From Oscillospiraceae bacterium (GTDB lineage Bacteria > Bacillota > Clostridia > Oscillospirales > Oscillospiraceae), in the NCBI GenBank assembly GCA_017632775.1, contig JAGBQR010000007.1, forward strand, positions 1 through 41,837: a DNA stretch of 41,837 nt. Reading direction: 5' to 3'. Position numbers and translations under genes: made by a program. Shown piece after piece: positions 31,659 through 39,828 of the stretch (position 1 is its first letter; each line of letters opens with the position of its first letter). The notes under the pieces are model-generated. The model did no database searches, had not been told where the DNA came from, and saw only the letters and a list, made by a program, of their open reading frames with translations.

Positions 31659-33650
31659 TCAATAAAGCTTTGCACCTGCGGGAATGTGAGGATCGACCAT
31701 CAGGAGATGGAGCTTCTCCTCTTCGCCTTCTTTGTGGACGGCAGAGATCAGCATACCGCAGGATTCGATGCCCATCATAACTCTGGGAGGCAGATTCGTG
31801 ATGGCGATGCAGGTCTTTCCGATCAGTTCTTCCGGCTCATAATATGCGTGAATACCGCTCAAAATCGTCCTTTTCTCGTCAGAACCGTCATCCAAAGTGA
31901 ACTTCAAGAGCTTCTTGGACTTGGGCACTGCCTCGCATTCGAGGACCTTTACGGCACGGAAATCAGACATGGAGAAGGTCTCAAAATCGACCTGATCCTG
32001 GAACAGAGGCTCAATCACGACATTGGAAAAGTCGATTTTCCCTTCAACAGGCGCAGCTTTTTCAACTTCCTGTGCTGCCTTGCAGGCCTCCTGAGAAGGG
32101 CAGGTAAAGCAGGCGCATTCGAATTCTGCGGGCTTTTCCTCCTTTTCCTCCTTCTTCGGCTGGTCGACGGGTTTCATCGTCGGAAAGAGAAGGACATCCC
32201 TGATCGAGGGACTGTCCGTGAGGAGCATGACCAGACGGTCTATCCCATAGCCGATCCCGCCCGTAGGAGGCATCCCTATCTCCAATGCGTTCAGAAAATC
32301 CTCATCTGTATGATTGGCCTCTTCATCCCCGGCCGCAAACGCCGCGTCCTGTGCGGCAAAACGCGCGCGCTGATCGATGGGATCGTTCAGTTCCGAATAG
32401 GCGTTGCACATTTCCCAGCCGTTGATGAACAGCTCGAACCGCTCCACATAGCCGGGCTTGTCCGGTTTCCTTTTGGTAAGCGGAGAGACTTCCACCGGGT
32501 GATCCATCAGGAACGTCGGCTGGATCAGATTCTCTTCACAGAACTGCTCAAAGAACAGATTCAGGATATCCCCTTTTTCATGGCGCTCTTCAAACTGAAC
32601 GCCCTTTTCCTTTGCGATCTTCTTCGCCTCTTCGGTGTTTTCGATCGCGTCAAAATCGACGCCTGCATAGCGCTTTACCGCATCGATCATTGTAAGGCGT
32701 TCAAATGGCCTGCCCAGATCCAGTTCCCGGTCTCCATAGCGGATCAGGGTGGAACCGCAGATCTCCTGCGCAAGCATGCGGAACATATCTTCCGTGAGAT
32801 CCATCATGCCGTGGTAATCCGTGTAAGCCTGATAGAGTTCCATCAGCGTGAATTCCGGATTGTGTTTTGTATCCAGTCCTTCGTTGCGGAAGACACGGCC
32901 GATCTCATAGACCTTTTCCAGCCCGCCGACGATCAGGCGTTTCAGATAGAGCTCCAGCGAGATCCGGAGGCGGATATCTTCATTGAGCGCGTTGTAATGC
33001 GTTTCAAACGGCCGGGCTGCAGCTCCGCCCGCGTTCGACACGAGCATCGGCGTTTCCACTTCCATGAAGCCCCGGTCGTCCAGATAACGGCGGATCCGGC
33101 TGATGATCGCGGAACGTTTTATGAACGTGTCCTTTACCTCGGGATTCATGATCAGGTCTGTATAGCGCTGTCTGTAACGCAGATCCACGTTCGTCAGGCC
33201 ATGGTATTTTTCCGGAAGGATCTGCAGGCTCTTGGAGAGGAGCGTGATTTCCTCGGCACGGACCGAGATCTCTCCGGTCCTGGTACGGAAGACCTCGCCT
33301 TTGAGACCGATCAGATCACCGATATCAAGCTTTTTGAATTCCGCATAAGCTTCTTCGCCGAGGTTGTCCCGGGCCACATAGGCCTGGATGTTTCCCTTCA
33401 GGTCGGCGATATTGCAGAACGATGCCTTTCCCATCACGCGTTTGGACATCATCCGCCCGGCAATGCTTACCTGCTTTCCTTCAAATGAATCGTAGTCTTC
33501 CAGGATATCCCCGGTATGCACCGAAACATCATACCTGGTGATCCGGAAAGGGTCCTTCCCTCTCTGCTGCAGGTCGGCCAGCTTATCGCGCCGGATCTTC
33601 AGCAGTTCAGAAATGTCTCTCTCTTCCGCTCTGTTATTGTTGTCCGTCAT
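31659..33650 (-). CDS. lysS: Lysyl-tRNA synthetase (class II) with C-terminal tRNA-binding domain
   Basis: Charges tRNA-Lys with lysine. Residues 1-490 are a complete class II LysRS: N-terminal OB fold (about 60-140), motif 2 FRNEGLDTKHNPEFT (254-268) and motif 3 GIGYGIDRLVMLL (465-477). It then continues for some 170 residues. A linker (about 494-545) is rich in Lys and Glu and holds four cysteines (512, 514, 517, 523, pattern CxCx2Cx5C). Residues about 555-663 form an EMAP-II/Trbp111-like tRNA-binding OB fold (SDFRAVKVLECEAVP, ILSGIHAYYEPEELIGK, NLPPRVMMGIESCGMLISA), normally found at the end of MetG. It follows greA after 13 bases, forming a greA-lysS operon. Confidence 0.95.
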   Translation of the reverse strand: MTDNNNRAEERDISELLKIRRDKLADLQQRGKDPFRITRYDVSVHTGDILEDYDSFEGKQVSIAGRMMSKRVMGKASFCNIADLKGNIQAYVARDNLGEEAYAEFKKLDIGDLIGLKGEVFRTRTGEISVRAEEITLLSKSLQILPEKYHGLTNVDLRYRQRYTDLIMNPEVKDTFIKRSAIISRIRRYLDDRGFMEVETPMLVSNAGGAAARPFETHYNALNEDIRLRISLELYLKRLIVGGLEKVYEIGRVFRNEGLDTKHNPEFTLMELYQAYTDYHGMMDLTEDMFRMLAQEICGSTLIRYGDRELDLGRPFERLTMIDAVKRYAGVDFDAIENTEEAKKIAKEKGVQFEERHEKGDILNLFFEQFCEENLIQPTFLMDHPVEVSPLTKRKPDKPGYVERFELFINGWEMCNAYSELNDPIDQRARFAAQDAAFAAGDEEANHTDEDFLNALEIGMPPTGGIGYGIDRLVMLLTDSPSIRDVLLFPTMKPVDQPKKEEKEEKPAEFECACFTCPSQEACKAAQEVEKAAPVEGKIDFSNVVIEPLFQDQVDFETFSMSDFRAVKVLECEAVPKSKKLLKFTLDDGSDEKRTILSGIHAYYEPEELIGKTCIAITNLPPRVMMGIESCGMLISAVHKEGEEEKLHLLMVDPHIPAGAKLY

Positions 33651-33663
33651 TGTTTCCCCGCTA

Positions 33664-34158
33664 TTATCTGTTTTCTACTGAAAGGATCTCAAACTTCAGC
33701 ATTCCAACCGGTGCTTCGATCTCGACGGTCTCACCGGCTTTGTGTCCGTTCAGCGCTTTCCCAACCGGAGAGTCATCGGAAATACGGCCCATACGCGGAT
33801 TTGCTTCCTGAGAACCGACGATCTCATAGGTATCTTCCACATCATCCCCGATATCCTTTACACGTACGATGCTTCCCAATGTAACGACATCTTTCGGAAC
33901 ATCCTCTTCGGAACGTTCCACGATCTCGGCATTTTCGATCAGATCCTTGATCTCGGCGATCTTGGAATAGAGTTTTCCCTGTTCCGTCTTTGCCTCGTCG
34001 TATTCACTGTTTTCCGAAAGGTCTCCGAAGCTGCGGGCTTCTTTGATCTGTTCCGCCACTTCTTTCGTACGAACGGTCTCGAGATTATTCAGCTCTTCCT
34101 TAAGCTCTTCAAGCCTTTCACGACTCATTTTATAACGGTTGGAAGTGTTGTTGGCCAT
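33664..34158 (-). CDS. greA: Transcription elongation factor GreA
   Basis: Enters the RNA polymerase secondary channel and stimulates cleavage of backtracked transcripts. I chose the ATG at 34158 (164 residues), which has AAGGAG ten bases upstream; the frame is open to 34179 but that ATG comes before the ribosome binding site. Seen: the N-terminal antiparallel coiled coil with the acidic tip ARSFGDLSENSEYDEAK, the GSIVRVKD strand and the C-terminal FKBP-like domain ending EIEAPVGMLKFEILSV. It is first in the greA-lysS operon, a pairing common in Clostridia. Confidence 0.96.
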   Translation of the reverse strand: MANNTSNRYKMSRERLEELKEELNNLETVRTKEVAEQIKEARSFGDLSENSEYDEAKTEQGKLYSKIAEIKDLIENAEIVERSEEDVPKDVVTLGSIVRVKDIGDDVEDTYEIVGSQEANPRMGRISDDSPVGKALNGHKAGETVEIEAPVGMLKFEILSVENR

Positions 34159-34210
34159 AATGATCTGACTCCTTACCATTTATTATGTATGATTTTTCGT
34201 AATTATCGTA

Positions 34211-34239
34211 ATAATAGCCGCGCGACAGGTTCTTGTCAA
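34211..34239 (-). promoter_or_regulatory. Predicted promoter of greA-lysS
   Basis: On the minus strand consensus TTGACA (34234-34239) and TATTAT (34211-34216) with a 17-base spacer. The -35 overlaps the stop codon of the S41-like gene, and no terminator separates the two operons. Confidence 0.8.
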
Positions 34240-35477
34240 CTCAGAAAACGAAGGGCCTGCATCAGCTGCTCATCTTCCGAGGTGCTGGCTGTTCCCTCCT
34301 GTCCGCCCGTGGTACCGGAAGTCGTTCCCACTGTGGACGCGTCAGAGTTGTACACGATGATATCCGGCGTCACACCGATATTGGAGATATCTGTACGAAA
34401 CGCGGTCAGATAGCTTTTTGTCGACAGACGGATCGCCGCGCCGTTTTCCAGATCGAAGGTCTGCTGAGACTGCACATTTCCCATGCTCTGTTCTCCAAGG
34501 ACCGTTGCGCGCTTATACTCCTGCAGCACCTTTGCAAACAGTTCGGCGCAGCCATAGGTCCCGGAATTGATCATTACGACAGTCGGCACATCGATGCACA
34601 TTCCATCGGAAGAATATACTTTTTCCTTCCCGTCTTTATTGACTTCTATGAAGAGGTCGTAGTTCGGGAGCAGATAATCGAGAAAATCAGCGGCTTCCGA
34701 ATACAGTCCGCCCGAATTCCCCCGCAGATCGATCACCAGTGTTTCAGCGGACTGGAAAAGGAGGTCCTCGATCGCAGCGATCGCGTCCTCCGCGGTCCCC
34801 GCTTCGAAGTCCATGATCTGGACATAGCCGGCCATCGTTTTTTCAAGCCGGTAAGTAACCGAGCTCTGATACACAGAGGAGCAGTCGATCGTCACCGTGT
34901 TGTTCCCGTTCAGCCCGAGTGTGAAGGAAGTGTTCATCTTTGAGCGGATCAGAGTCCGAACCTCATCGATATTCATGTCCGATACCTTCACATTGTCTAT
35001 GCTCTGGATCACCATTCCTGGCGCAAGTCCGGACCTGGCGGCTATGGAATCGTAATTGACAGAGAGGATCTCAAATCCGCCGGAATCCTTTTTTTTCAGG
35101 GCTACGCCGATCGTGGAATACTCATTGGAGGAATACAGCTGATATGTACTGTATTCATCCGCGCTCATATAATAGCTCCATTTGTCCGCAAGCCCGGATA
35201 CCATCGCGGCCGCGGCGGCATCAGCCATTTTATCCCTGTCCGCCGTACCGATATAATTATCTGCGATAATATTCTTGACATTGATATACTGCAGCGCTTC
35301 TTCATACTCTTCTTTTCCGCCGACACTTTTGATCGTTTTGGAGTATGTGATCGCGATGGCTGAACCGGTCAGGATGATGCAAAGAAGCAGCACGATCTTC
35401 AGCGGAATGCCAAGATTGAACAGTCTTATGAAAAACAGCAGGATCCGCCGCAGGATCTTTTTCGTAAAATTACTCAC
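34236..35477 (-). CDS. S41-family (CtpA-like) membrane protein lacking the catalytic dyad
   Basis: A 413-residue protein with one N-terminal membrane helix (about 26-45), a PDZ domain (about 120-200) and an S41 core ending in a Ser/Thr/Gly-rich tail. S41 landmarks are clear (LVIDLRGNSGG, CAELFAKVLQEYKRATVLGE). In the usual SASASE motif the sequence is TYGCAE, so the nucleophile (E. coli Prc Ser452) is Gly309. The general-base Lys in TFGKG is Asn334 (SMGNV). It is therefore probably not a Ser-Lys protease; a PDZ scaffold or regulator role is inferred. The start is GTG at 35477 with GGAGG upstream. It is last in the ftsEX operon. Confidence 0.85.
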   Translation of the reverse strand: MSNFTKKILRRILLFFIRLFNLGIPLKIVLLLCIILTGSAIAITYSKTIKSVGGKEEYEEALQYINVKNIIADNYIGTADRDKMADAAAAAMVSGLADKWSYYMSADEYSTYQLYSSNEYSTIGVALKKKDSGGFEILSVNYDSIAARSGLAPGMVIQSIDNVKVSDMNIDEVRTLIRSKMNTSFTLGLNGNNTVTIDCSSVYQSSVTYRLEKTMAGYVQIMDFEAGTAEDAIAAIEDLLFQSAETLVIDLRGNSGGLYSEAADFLDYLLPNYDLFIEVNKDGKEKVYSSDGMCIDVPTVVMINSGTYGCAELFAKVLQEYKRATVLGEQSMGNVQSQQTFDLENGAAIRLSTKSYLTAFRTDISNIGVTPDIIVYNSDASTVGTTSGTTGGQEGTASTSEDEQLMQALRFLS

Positions 35478-35504
35478 TGATTGCCTCCGTTATAAACTGT
35501 ATCA

Positions 35505-35535
35505 GCCGGACAGCTGAAACGCTCAGCTGCCCGGC
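35505..35535 (-). terminator. Hairpin between the second M23 peptidase and the S41-like gene
   Basis: A stem of about 12 bp with one mismatch (GCCGGACAGCTG / CAGCTGCCCGGC, 7-base loop). There is no U-run after it on the minus strand, so it probably modulates mRNA stability or partial read-through rather than ending the operon. Confidence 0.4.
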
Positions 35536-35562
35536 AGGTAAGATATTCGGTTGATCTGCGGA

Positions 35563-36831
35563 TCATCCGCCGGAATCCGGAGAATACGTAAGTCCGCTGA
35601 ACCACGATGCAAAATCCAGGCAGGTCGTGGACCCGTCAGAATTCGCCGAACGGATCTCAAAATGCAGATGAGGCCCTGTCGACATCCCGGTGCTGCCAAC
35701 ATAACCGACAACCTGTCCCTGTGAAACGGTCTGGTTCACACCCACAACGATCGAAGAGAGATGCCCGTACAGCGTATAATACCCGTTATTGTGGTCGATC
35801 ATCACGCAGTTCCCGTATCCGCCGTTCCAGTTGGCGATGCATACGGTGCCTCCGTCGGAAGCCCAGACAGAATCTCCGTACTGGCTGGCGATATCCATCC
35901 CGGAATGATACTTCCACACTCCTGAGATCGGATGGAGCCTGTTTCCGACACAACTGGTTATATATGTACATGAAACAGGCCAGATGAAGCTTCCTGAACC
36001 GGTGACCGTACCGCCTCCGGTATAACCCGTCGCTCCAGCCGAGGCTGCAATGGCCGCTCTGCGCTGCCGTTCCAGTTCAGCCGTGAGTTCATCGATCTGG
36101 GTCTGGGTCTCATCCTCCGCCTTCTGGATCTCATCCAGTGTGTCGCTTTCTTCATCGATGCTGTTTTTCAGATCGATGATCATCTGTTCCGTCTCTGTCA
36201 GCTGAGCCTGCAGACTTTCCTGTTCATTCACAAGTTTCGTCTGTTTCGCATCCAGCTCCGCTTTTACCGATTCATATTCAGCCTTTACGGACTCCGCGGC
36301 CTCTCTTGCCTGGATATAATCGTTCTCCAGCTTTTTATCGGAATCCATGATCTCTCCGATATCATCCATGACTGTGAGAAGCTCGCCGAGGGAGGAGGCG
36401 TTCAGAAAGATGGCAAGGAAATTATATCCGCCGTTTTCTTCCATCGCGCGAAGTCTCGTCCGGTATTTTTCCATCTGCTCCTGCTCCACAGCACGGGCGG
36501 CATCGACTTCCAAAGACTTCTCCGCGATGATCTGCGCATAAAGATCGATCTGTTCCTGGTTCAGCGCCATCTGTTCAAGGGTATAGGCGTTCCGGTCATC
36601 CAGCGCTTTCTTGAGTTCCAGGAAATCCGCCTGTTCTCCTTCCAGGGCATCGACGATCGCCTGCTGAGCCTTTTTCTTTTCGTTGATCTCTTCCTTTTTC
36701 TTTTCCAGTTCGTCGATTTCCGACTGGGTGACTGCCGAGGCTTCGACAGTGAAAAGAGATGTCAGGGGAAGAACAGTCAGGAACACGGCAAGCAGAACTG
36801 ATATGAATTTGTTTTTCCGGATCGCGATCAT
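35563..36831 (-). CDS. Coiled-coil M23 (LytM) peptidoglycan endopeptidase, second copy
   Basis: Secreted EnvC/CwlO-like cell-wall hydrolase of 422 residues. A signal peptide ends around residue 33 (EASA). A long coiled coil follows (about 35-260), then a glycine-rich linker and a C-terminal M23 zinc domain with the complete ligand set: His309 and Asp313 (HSGMD), His357 (YGHLSS) and the HLH at 388-390. It should therefore be an active endopeptidase, unlike E. coli EnvC. The coiled coil contains EKYRTRLRAMEENG, almost identical to its upstream neighbour. Position after ftsX suggests that FtsEX controls it through the coiled coil. Confidence 0.92.
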   Translation of the reverse strand: MIAIRKNKFISVLLAVFLTVLPLTSLFTVEASAVTQSEIDELEKKKEEINEKKKAQQAIVDALEGEQADFLELKKALDDRNAYTLEQMALNQEQIDLYAQIIAEKSLEVDAARAVEQEQMEKYRTRLRAMEENGGYNFLAIFLNASSLGELLTVMDDIGEIMDSDKKLENDYIQAREAAESVKAEYESVKAELDAKQTKLVNEQESLQAQLTETEQMIIDLKNSIDEESDTLDEIQKAEDETQTQIDELTAELERQRRAAIAASAGATGYTGGGTVTGSGSFIWPVSCTYITSCVGNRLHPISGVWKYHSGMDIASQYGDSVWASDGGTVCIANWNGGYGNCVMIDHNNGYYTLYGHLSSIVVGVNQTVSQGQVVGYVGSTGMSTGPHLHFEIRSANSDGSTTCLDFASWFSGLTYSPDSGG

Positions 36832-36862
36832 ACAGACCCCTTCAGCCGCTGGCGGCTAAAAA

Positions 36863-38227
36863 TCAAACATATCCTCTCGGATCCACCGTGCTTCCGTTGA
36901 TGGAAACCTCAAAATGCAGGTGGATACCATCCATTCCGTAAACGTTGCCTGTATTGCCTACTCCGGCGATCGTCTGTCCCTGTGACACAAAGGACCCGAC
37001 GCCGACATACATGCTGCTCAAGTGCGCGTACAAAGTGGAAAACCCGTTTCCATGATCGATGATGATGCAGTTGCCGTATCCGCCGTAATATTCGGCCTTG
37101 ATCACGGTGCCGGAATCCGCCGCGACGATCGGCGAGCCCATGCTCTGGAATCCGTCGATATCGATACCGGAATGGAAGGTGCCGGTGCTTGCCCGGTGTC
37201 CATACGGACTGGTCACATTGTAATGCCCCGGGAACGGCCAGACAAAACCGCCCGTACCTCCGCCGCCGGTGATCACAGGCTCCGAAACCGCCGGCACTGT
37301 GCCGGTATTGTCCGCAGCAGCGGCTCCGGTATCTCCCGTAAGACCTGTAACGCTGCCGGAATTGCTGTTCTGCGCTGCCTGAGCCGCAGCTGCAGCCTGA
37401 CGGGCATAATAGTCCGCAAGGAAATTGGAAGCGGCAGCCGATGCCGCAGCCTCAAGCTGCTCCATGCGTTTCTGCTCTTCCTCTGCTTCGCGGATCTTTT
37501 CCGTATATTCCTCGATCAGGGCTTCCGATTCTTCTATCTGCTGTTCAAGTGCCGCTTTCTCTTCTTCAAGAACAGCAAGATCCTTGTTATATCCGGCCTT
37601 GACCGTCTCGCACTCTTCTTTATACGCCACATATTCGGCTTTTACCGCCTCATGTTCGCGCCTTGCTTCCTGAAGATTATTATACAGCACCACATCGCTG
37701 TTCATCACATCGCCGTAGTCATCGATCGCGGTGAGCAGTTCGCTGAGGCTGCCCGCGTTCAGGATCACACCGAGGATATTGTTGGTCCCGTTTTCCTCCA
37801 TGGCGCGCAGACGGATGCGATACTTTTCCAGCTGTTCGTCTTCCCGCGCTTTTGCCTGGACCACACGCTGCTCTTTTGCCAAGATCATCCGTTCGTACTT
37901 GGCGATCTCCGCCGAGATGAGGGAGATCTCCTCCTCAATGATCGCGATCTCGCTTTTCGCTGCTTCGTCGCGTTCCTCAAGGGCGATCTTTTCCTCAATG
38001 ACCAGCGCCTGTTCCTCTTTCAGCTGTTCAACTTTGTTCTGGGCCTTCTTGACATTCTCCTTTGCCGCTTCCTTCTGTTCGTTCAAGGCGGCAAGCTGCT
38101 CTTCAAGGCTTGGTTCCTCGTCCTCCTCCGCGTGCGCAATGATCGGGATCACGCTCACGATGAGAGAAAGCGCCATGATGACGGCAAGAATGATACAAAT
38201 GACCCGAATGCTTTTTTTACGATTCAT
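36863..38227 (-). CDS. Coiled-coil M23 (LytM) peptidoglycan endopeptidase, first copy
   Basis: Secreted EnvC/CwlO-like hydrolase of 454 residues, paralogue of the next gene. The signal peptide ends near residue 33 (AHA). The coiled coil (about 40-262) is rich in Glu, Lys and Ala, with the shared EKYRIRLRAMEENG; an Ala/Gly/Thr-rich linker spans about 263-325. The M23 domain has His352 and Asp356 (HSGID), His402 (YAHLSS) and HLH at 436-438, so all zinc and catalytic residues are present. It starts 8 bases after ftsX, the classical place for the hydrolase activated by FtsEX. The linker is longer and more disordered than in the second copy. Confidence 0.92.
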   Translation of the reverse strand: MNRKKSIRVICIILAVIMALSLIVSVIPIIAHAEEDEEPSLEEQLAALNEQKEAAKENVKKAQNKVEQLKEEQALVIEEKIALEERDEAAKSEIAIIEEEISLISAEIAKYERMILAKEQRVVQAKAREDEQLEKYRIRLRAMEENGTNNILGVILNAGSLSELLTAIDDYGDVMNSDVVLYNNLQEARREHEAVKAEYVAYKEECETVKAGYNKDLAVLEEEKAALEQQIEESEALIEEYTEKIREAEEEQKRMEQLEAAASAAASNFLADYYARQAAAAAQAAQNSNSGSVTGLTGDTGAAAADNTGTVPAVSEPVITGGGGTGGFVWPFPGHYNVTSPYGHRASTGTFHSGIDIDGFQSMGSPIVAADSGTVIKAEYYGGYGNCIIIDHGNGFSTLYAHLSSMYVGVGSFVSQGQTIAGVGNTGNVYGMDGIHLHFEVSINGSTVDPRGYV

Positions 38228-38235
38228 ATTGATTA

Positions 38236-39123
38236 TCAGACTTTCAGATAATTGCGGATCGCGTTCAGCGCGCCGAATACTCCGACCAGGATGCCGAGAC
38301 CGATGAAAATGATGAATACAAACAATGCAACAGATGTGAAGGGAATGATGTTCAGGAACGATCCCGCCATGGAGCCAACGACTTTCACCGTAAGCCCGTC
38401 ATAGATCCCCCACTCTGCAAGATATCCGAGTCCGCCCCCGAGGATGCCCAGCACAAGGCCTTCGATCACGAACGGCATCCGGATAAACGAATTGGTCGCC
38501 CCGACCATCTTCATGATAGCGATCTCTTCCCGTCTGCTGAAAGTGGCAAGTTTGATGGTGTTCGTCATGATGAAGATGGAGACAAAAACCAGGATGACGA
38601 TCAGTACCAGGGAAACGACCGTTACGACATTCCGTATCGAAACGAATGCTTTCGCATATTGTGTGTGCGCCTTGGCTTCCGAAATGCCATCCACAGCCTC
38701 AAGCTGTGCCTTGGTCTGCGCCATAAGGGAAATATCCGTAAGATGGATCACATAACGGTGCCGGAAAACCGTCTCGTCGATGCCTTCCATCAGATCCGAA
38801 TCGTAATTGCTCATGAACTTGTCCATCGCTTCGCCCCGGCTGACAAATTCAGCCGACTGGACATTGCCGATGGTACGGATCGCATCGCCGATCGCCCGGA
38901 TCTGTGCATCATCATTGATCTTCTCGTCCACATAGGCAACGACTTCGTTCTGGTTCTCCAGGTCTTTGATAAGCGCGTCGATGTTCAGAGAAAGCAGGGA
39001 TACGCTCCCCATGATGATCAGGCATGCCATGATGATCGTAACGGACGCAAACGACATGAATCCGTGTGTGAAAATACTGCGAAAACCTTCGCGGATAAGG
39101 TAACCGACTCTGTTAAGCTTCAT
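38236..39123 (-). CDS. ftsX: Cell division protein FtsX
   Basis: Membrane half of the FtsEX complex, which passes ATP-driven shape changes to cell-wall hydrolases at the septum. The frame is open from 39150, but the ATG at 39123 ([14 protein letters not shown]) fits the family and overlaps the ftsE end by 11 bases; this gives 295 residues. Seen: a first helix (SFASVTIIMACLIIMGSVSLL), a large extracellular domain (about 50-165), then three helices and the typical REEIAIMKMVGATNSFIRMPF loop. It is followed by two M23 hydrolases, its likely partners. Confidence 0.95.
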   Translation of the reverse strand: MKLNRVGYLIREGFRSIFTHGFMSFASVTIIMACLIIMGSVSLLSLNIDALIKDLENQNEVVAYVDEKINDDAQIRAIGDAIRTIGNVQSAEFVSRGEAMDKFMSNYDSDLMEGIDETVFRHRYVIHLTDISLMAQTKAQLEAVDGISEAKAHTQYAKAFVSIRNVVTVVSLVLIVILVFVSIFIMTNTIKLATFSRREEIAIMKMVGATNSFIRMPFVIEGLVLGILGGGLGYLAEWGIYDGLTVKVVGSMAGSFLNIIPFTSVALFVFIIFIGLGILVGVFGALNAIRNYLKV

Positions 39124-39802
39124 TCCCGAAATACCCATCCATTCCGTCACCGATCACGACTCCATTGTCGATGGAGATGACTCTTTTTGCAAATGCGTTT
39201 ACCAGCTCCTTCTCATGAGTGACCACCATGATCGTAGTGCCCATGCTGTTGATCTTTTCGAAAAGCAGCATAAGTTCCAGACTGCGTACGGGATCAAGGT
39301 TGCCGGTAGGTTCATCCGCAACGATCATTCTCGGATTGTTTACAAGCGCGCGTGCGATCGCTACACGCTGCTGCTCGCCGCCGGAGAGCTCATTGGGAAA
39401 GCGTTTCTCCCTTCCTTCCAGACCGACCAGTTCAAGCACATACGGCACGCGTTTCCGGATCTGCCGGTTGCTTGCTCCGACCACGCGCATGGCAAATGCG
39501 ACATTGTCGTAAACCGTCATGTTTTCGATCAGGCGAAAATCCTGGAAGATGACGCCGAGCGTTCTTCTCATCTGAGGAAGCTTGCGCCGTTTTATCCTGC
39601 GCATATCGAAATCGTTCACAATGATCCGGCCGCTGGTTGCGTTCACTTCTCCGGTGATCAGTTTCATGATTGTGGTTTTTCCGGAGCCGGACGGCCCGAC
39701 CAGGAAGACGAACTCCCCGTCATCCACTTTGAAACTGACGCCGTTGAGCGCTTCCGTTCCGCTGGATGAATAAACCATTCTGACATTGTTTAGCTGAACC
39801 AT
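39113..39802 (-). CDS. ftsE: Cell division ATP-binding protein FtsE
   Basis: ABC ATPase partner of FtsX. The start is the ATG at 39802, eight bases after GGAGG, giving 229 residues; an upstream TTG at 39817 lies ahead of that site. Motifs: [14 protein letters not shown] (Walker A), [20 protein letters not shown] (FtsE-typical), [28 protein letters not shown] and VVTHEKELV. It follows the CdaR-like regulator by 26 bases and overlaps ftsX. Confidence 0.97.
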   Translation of the reverse strand: MVQLNNVRMVYSSSGTEALNGVSFKVDDGEFVFLVGPSGSGKTTIMKLITGEVNATSGRIIVNDFDMRRIKRRKLPQMRRTLGVIFQDFRLIENMTVYDNVAFAMRVVGASNRQIRKRVPYVLELVGLEGREKRFPNELSGGEQQRVAIARALVNNPRMIVADEPTGNLDPVRSLELMLLFEKINSMGTTIMVVTHEKELVNAFAKRVISIDNGVVIGDGMDGYFGNEA

Positions 39803-39828
39803 ATGTTTTTCCTCCAAGGGTTCTTCGA

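Noticed and set aside
31587..33488. A 633-codon open frame on the plus strand opposite lysS
   Set aside because: It runs antisense to an unmistakable LysS, has no recognisable domain, and such frames arise from biased codon use on the opposite strand.
37022..38251. A 409-codon plus-strand frame opposite the first M23 peptidase
   Set aside because: The opposite strand has signal peptide, coiled coil and complete M23 motifs; the repetitive coiled-coil codons create the antisense frame.
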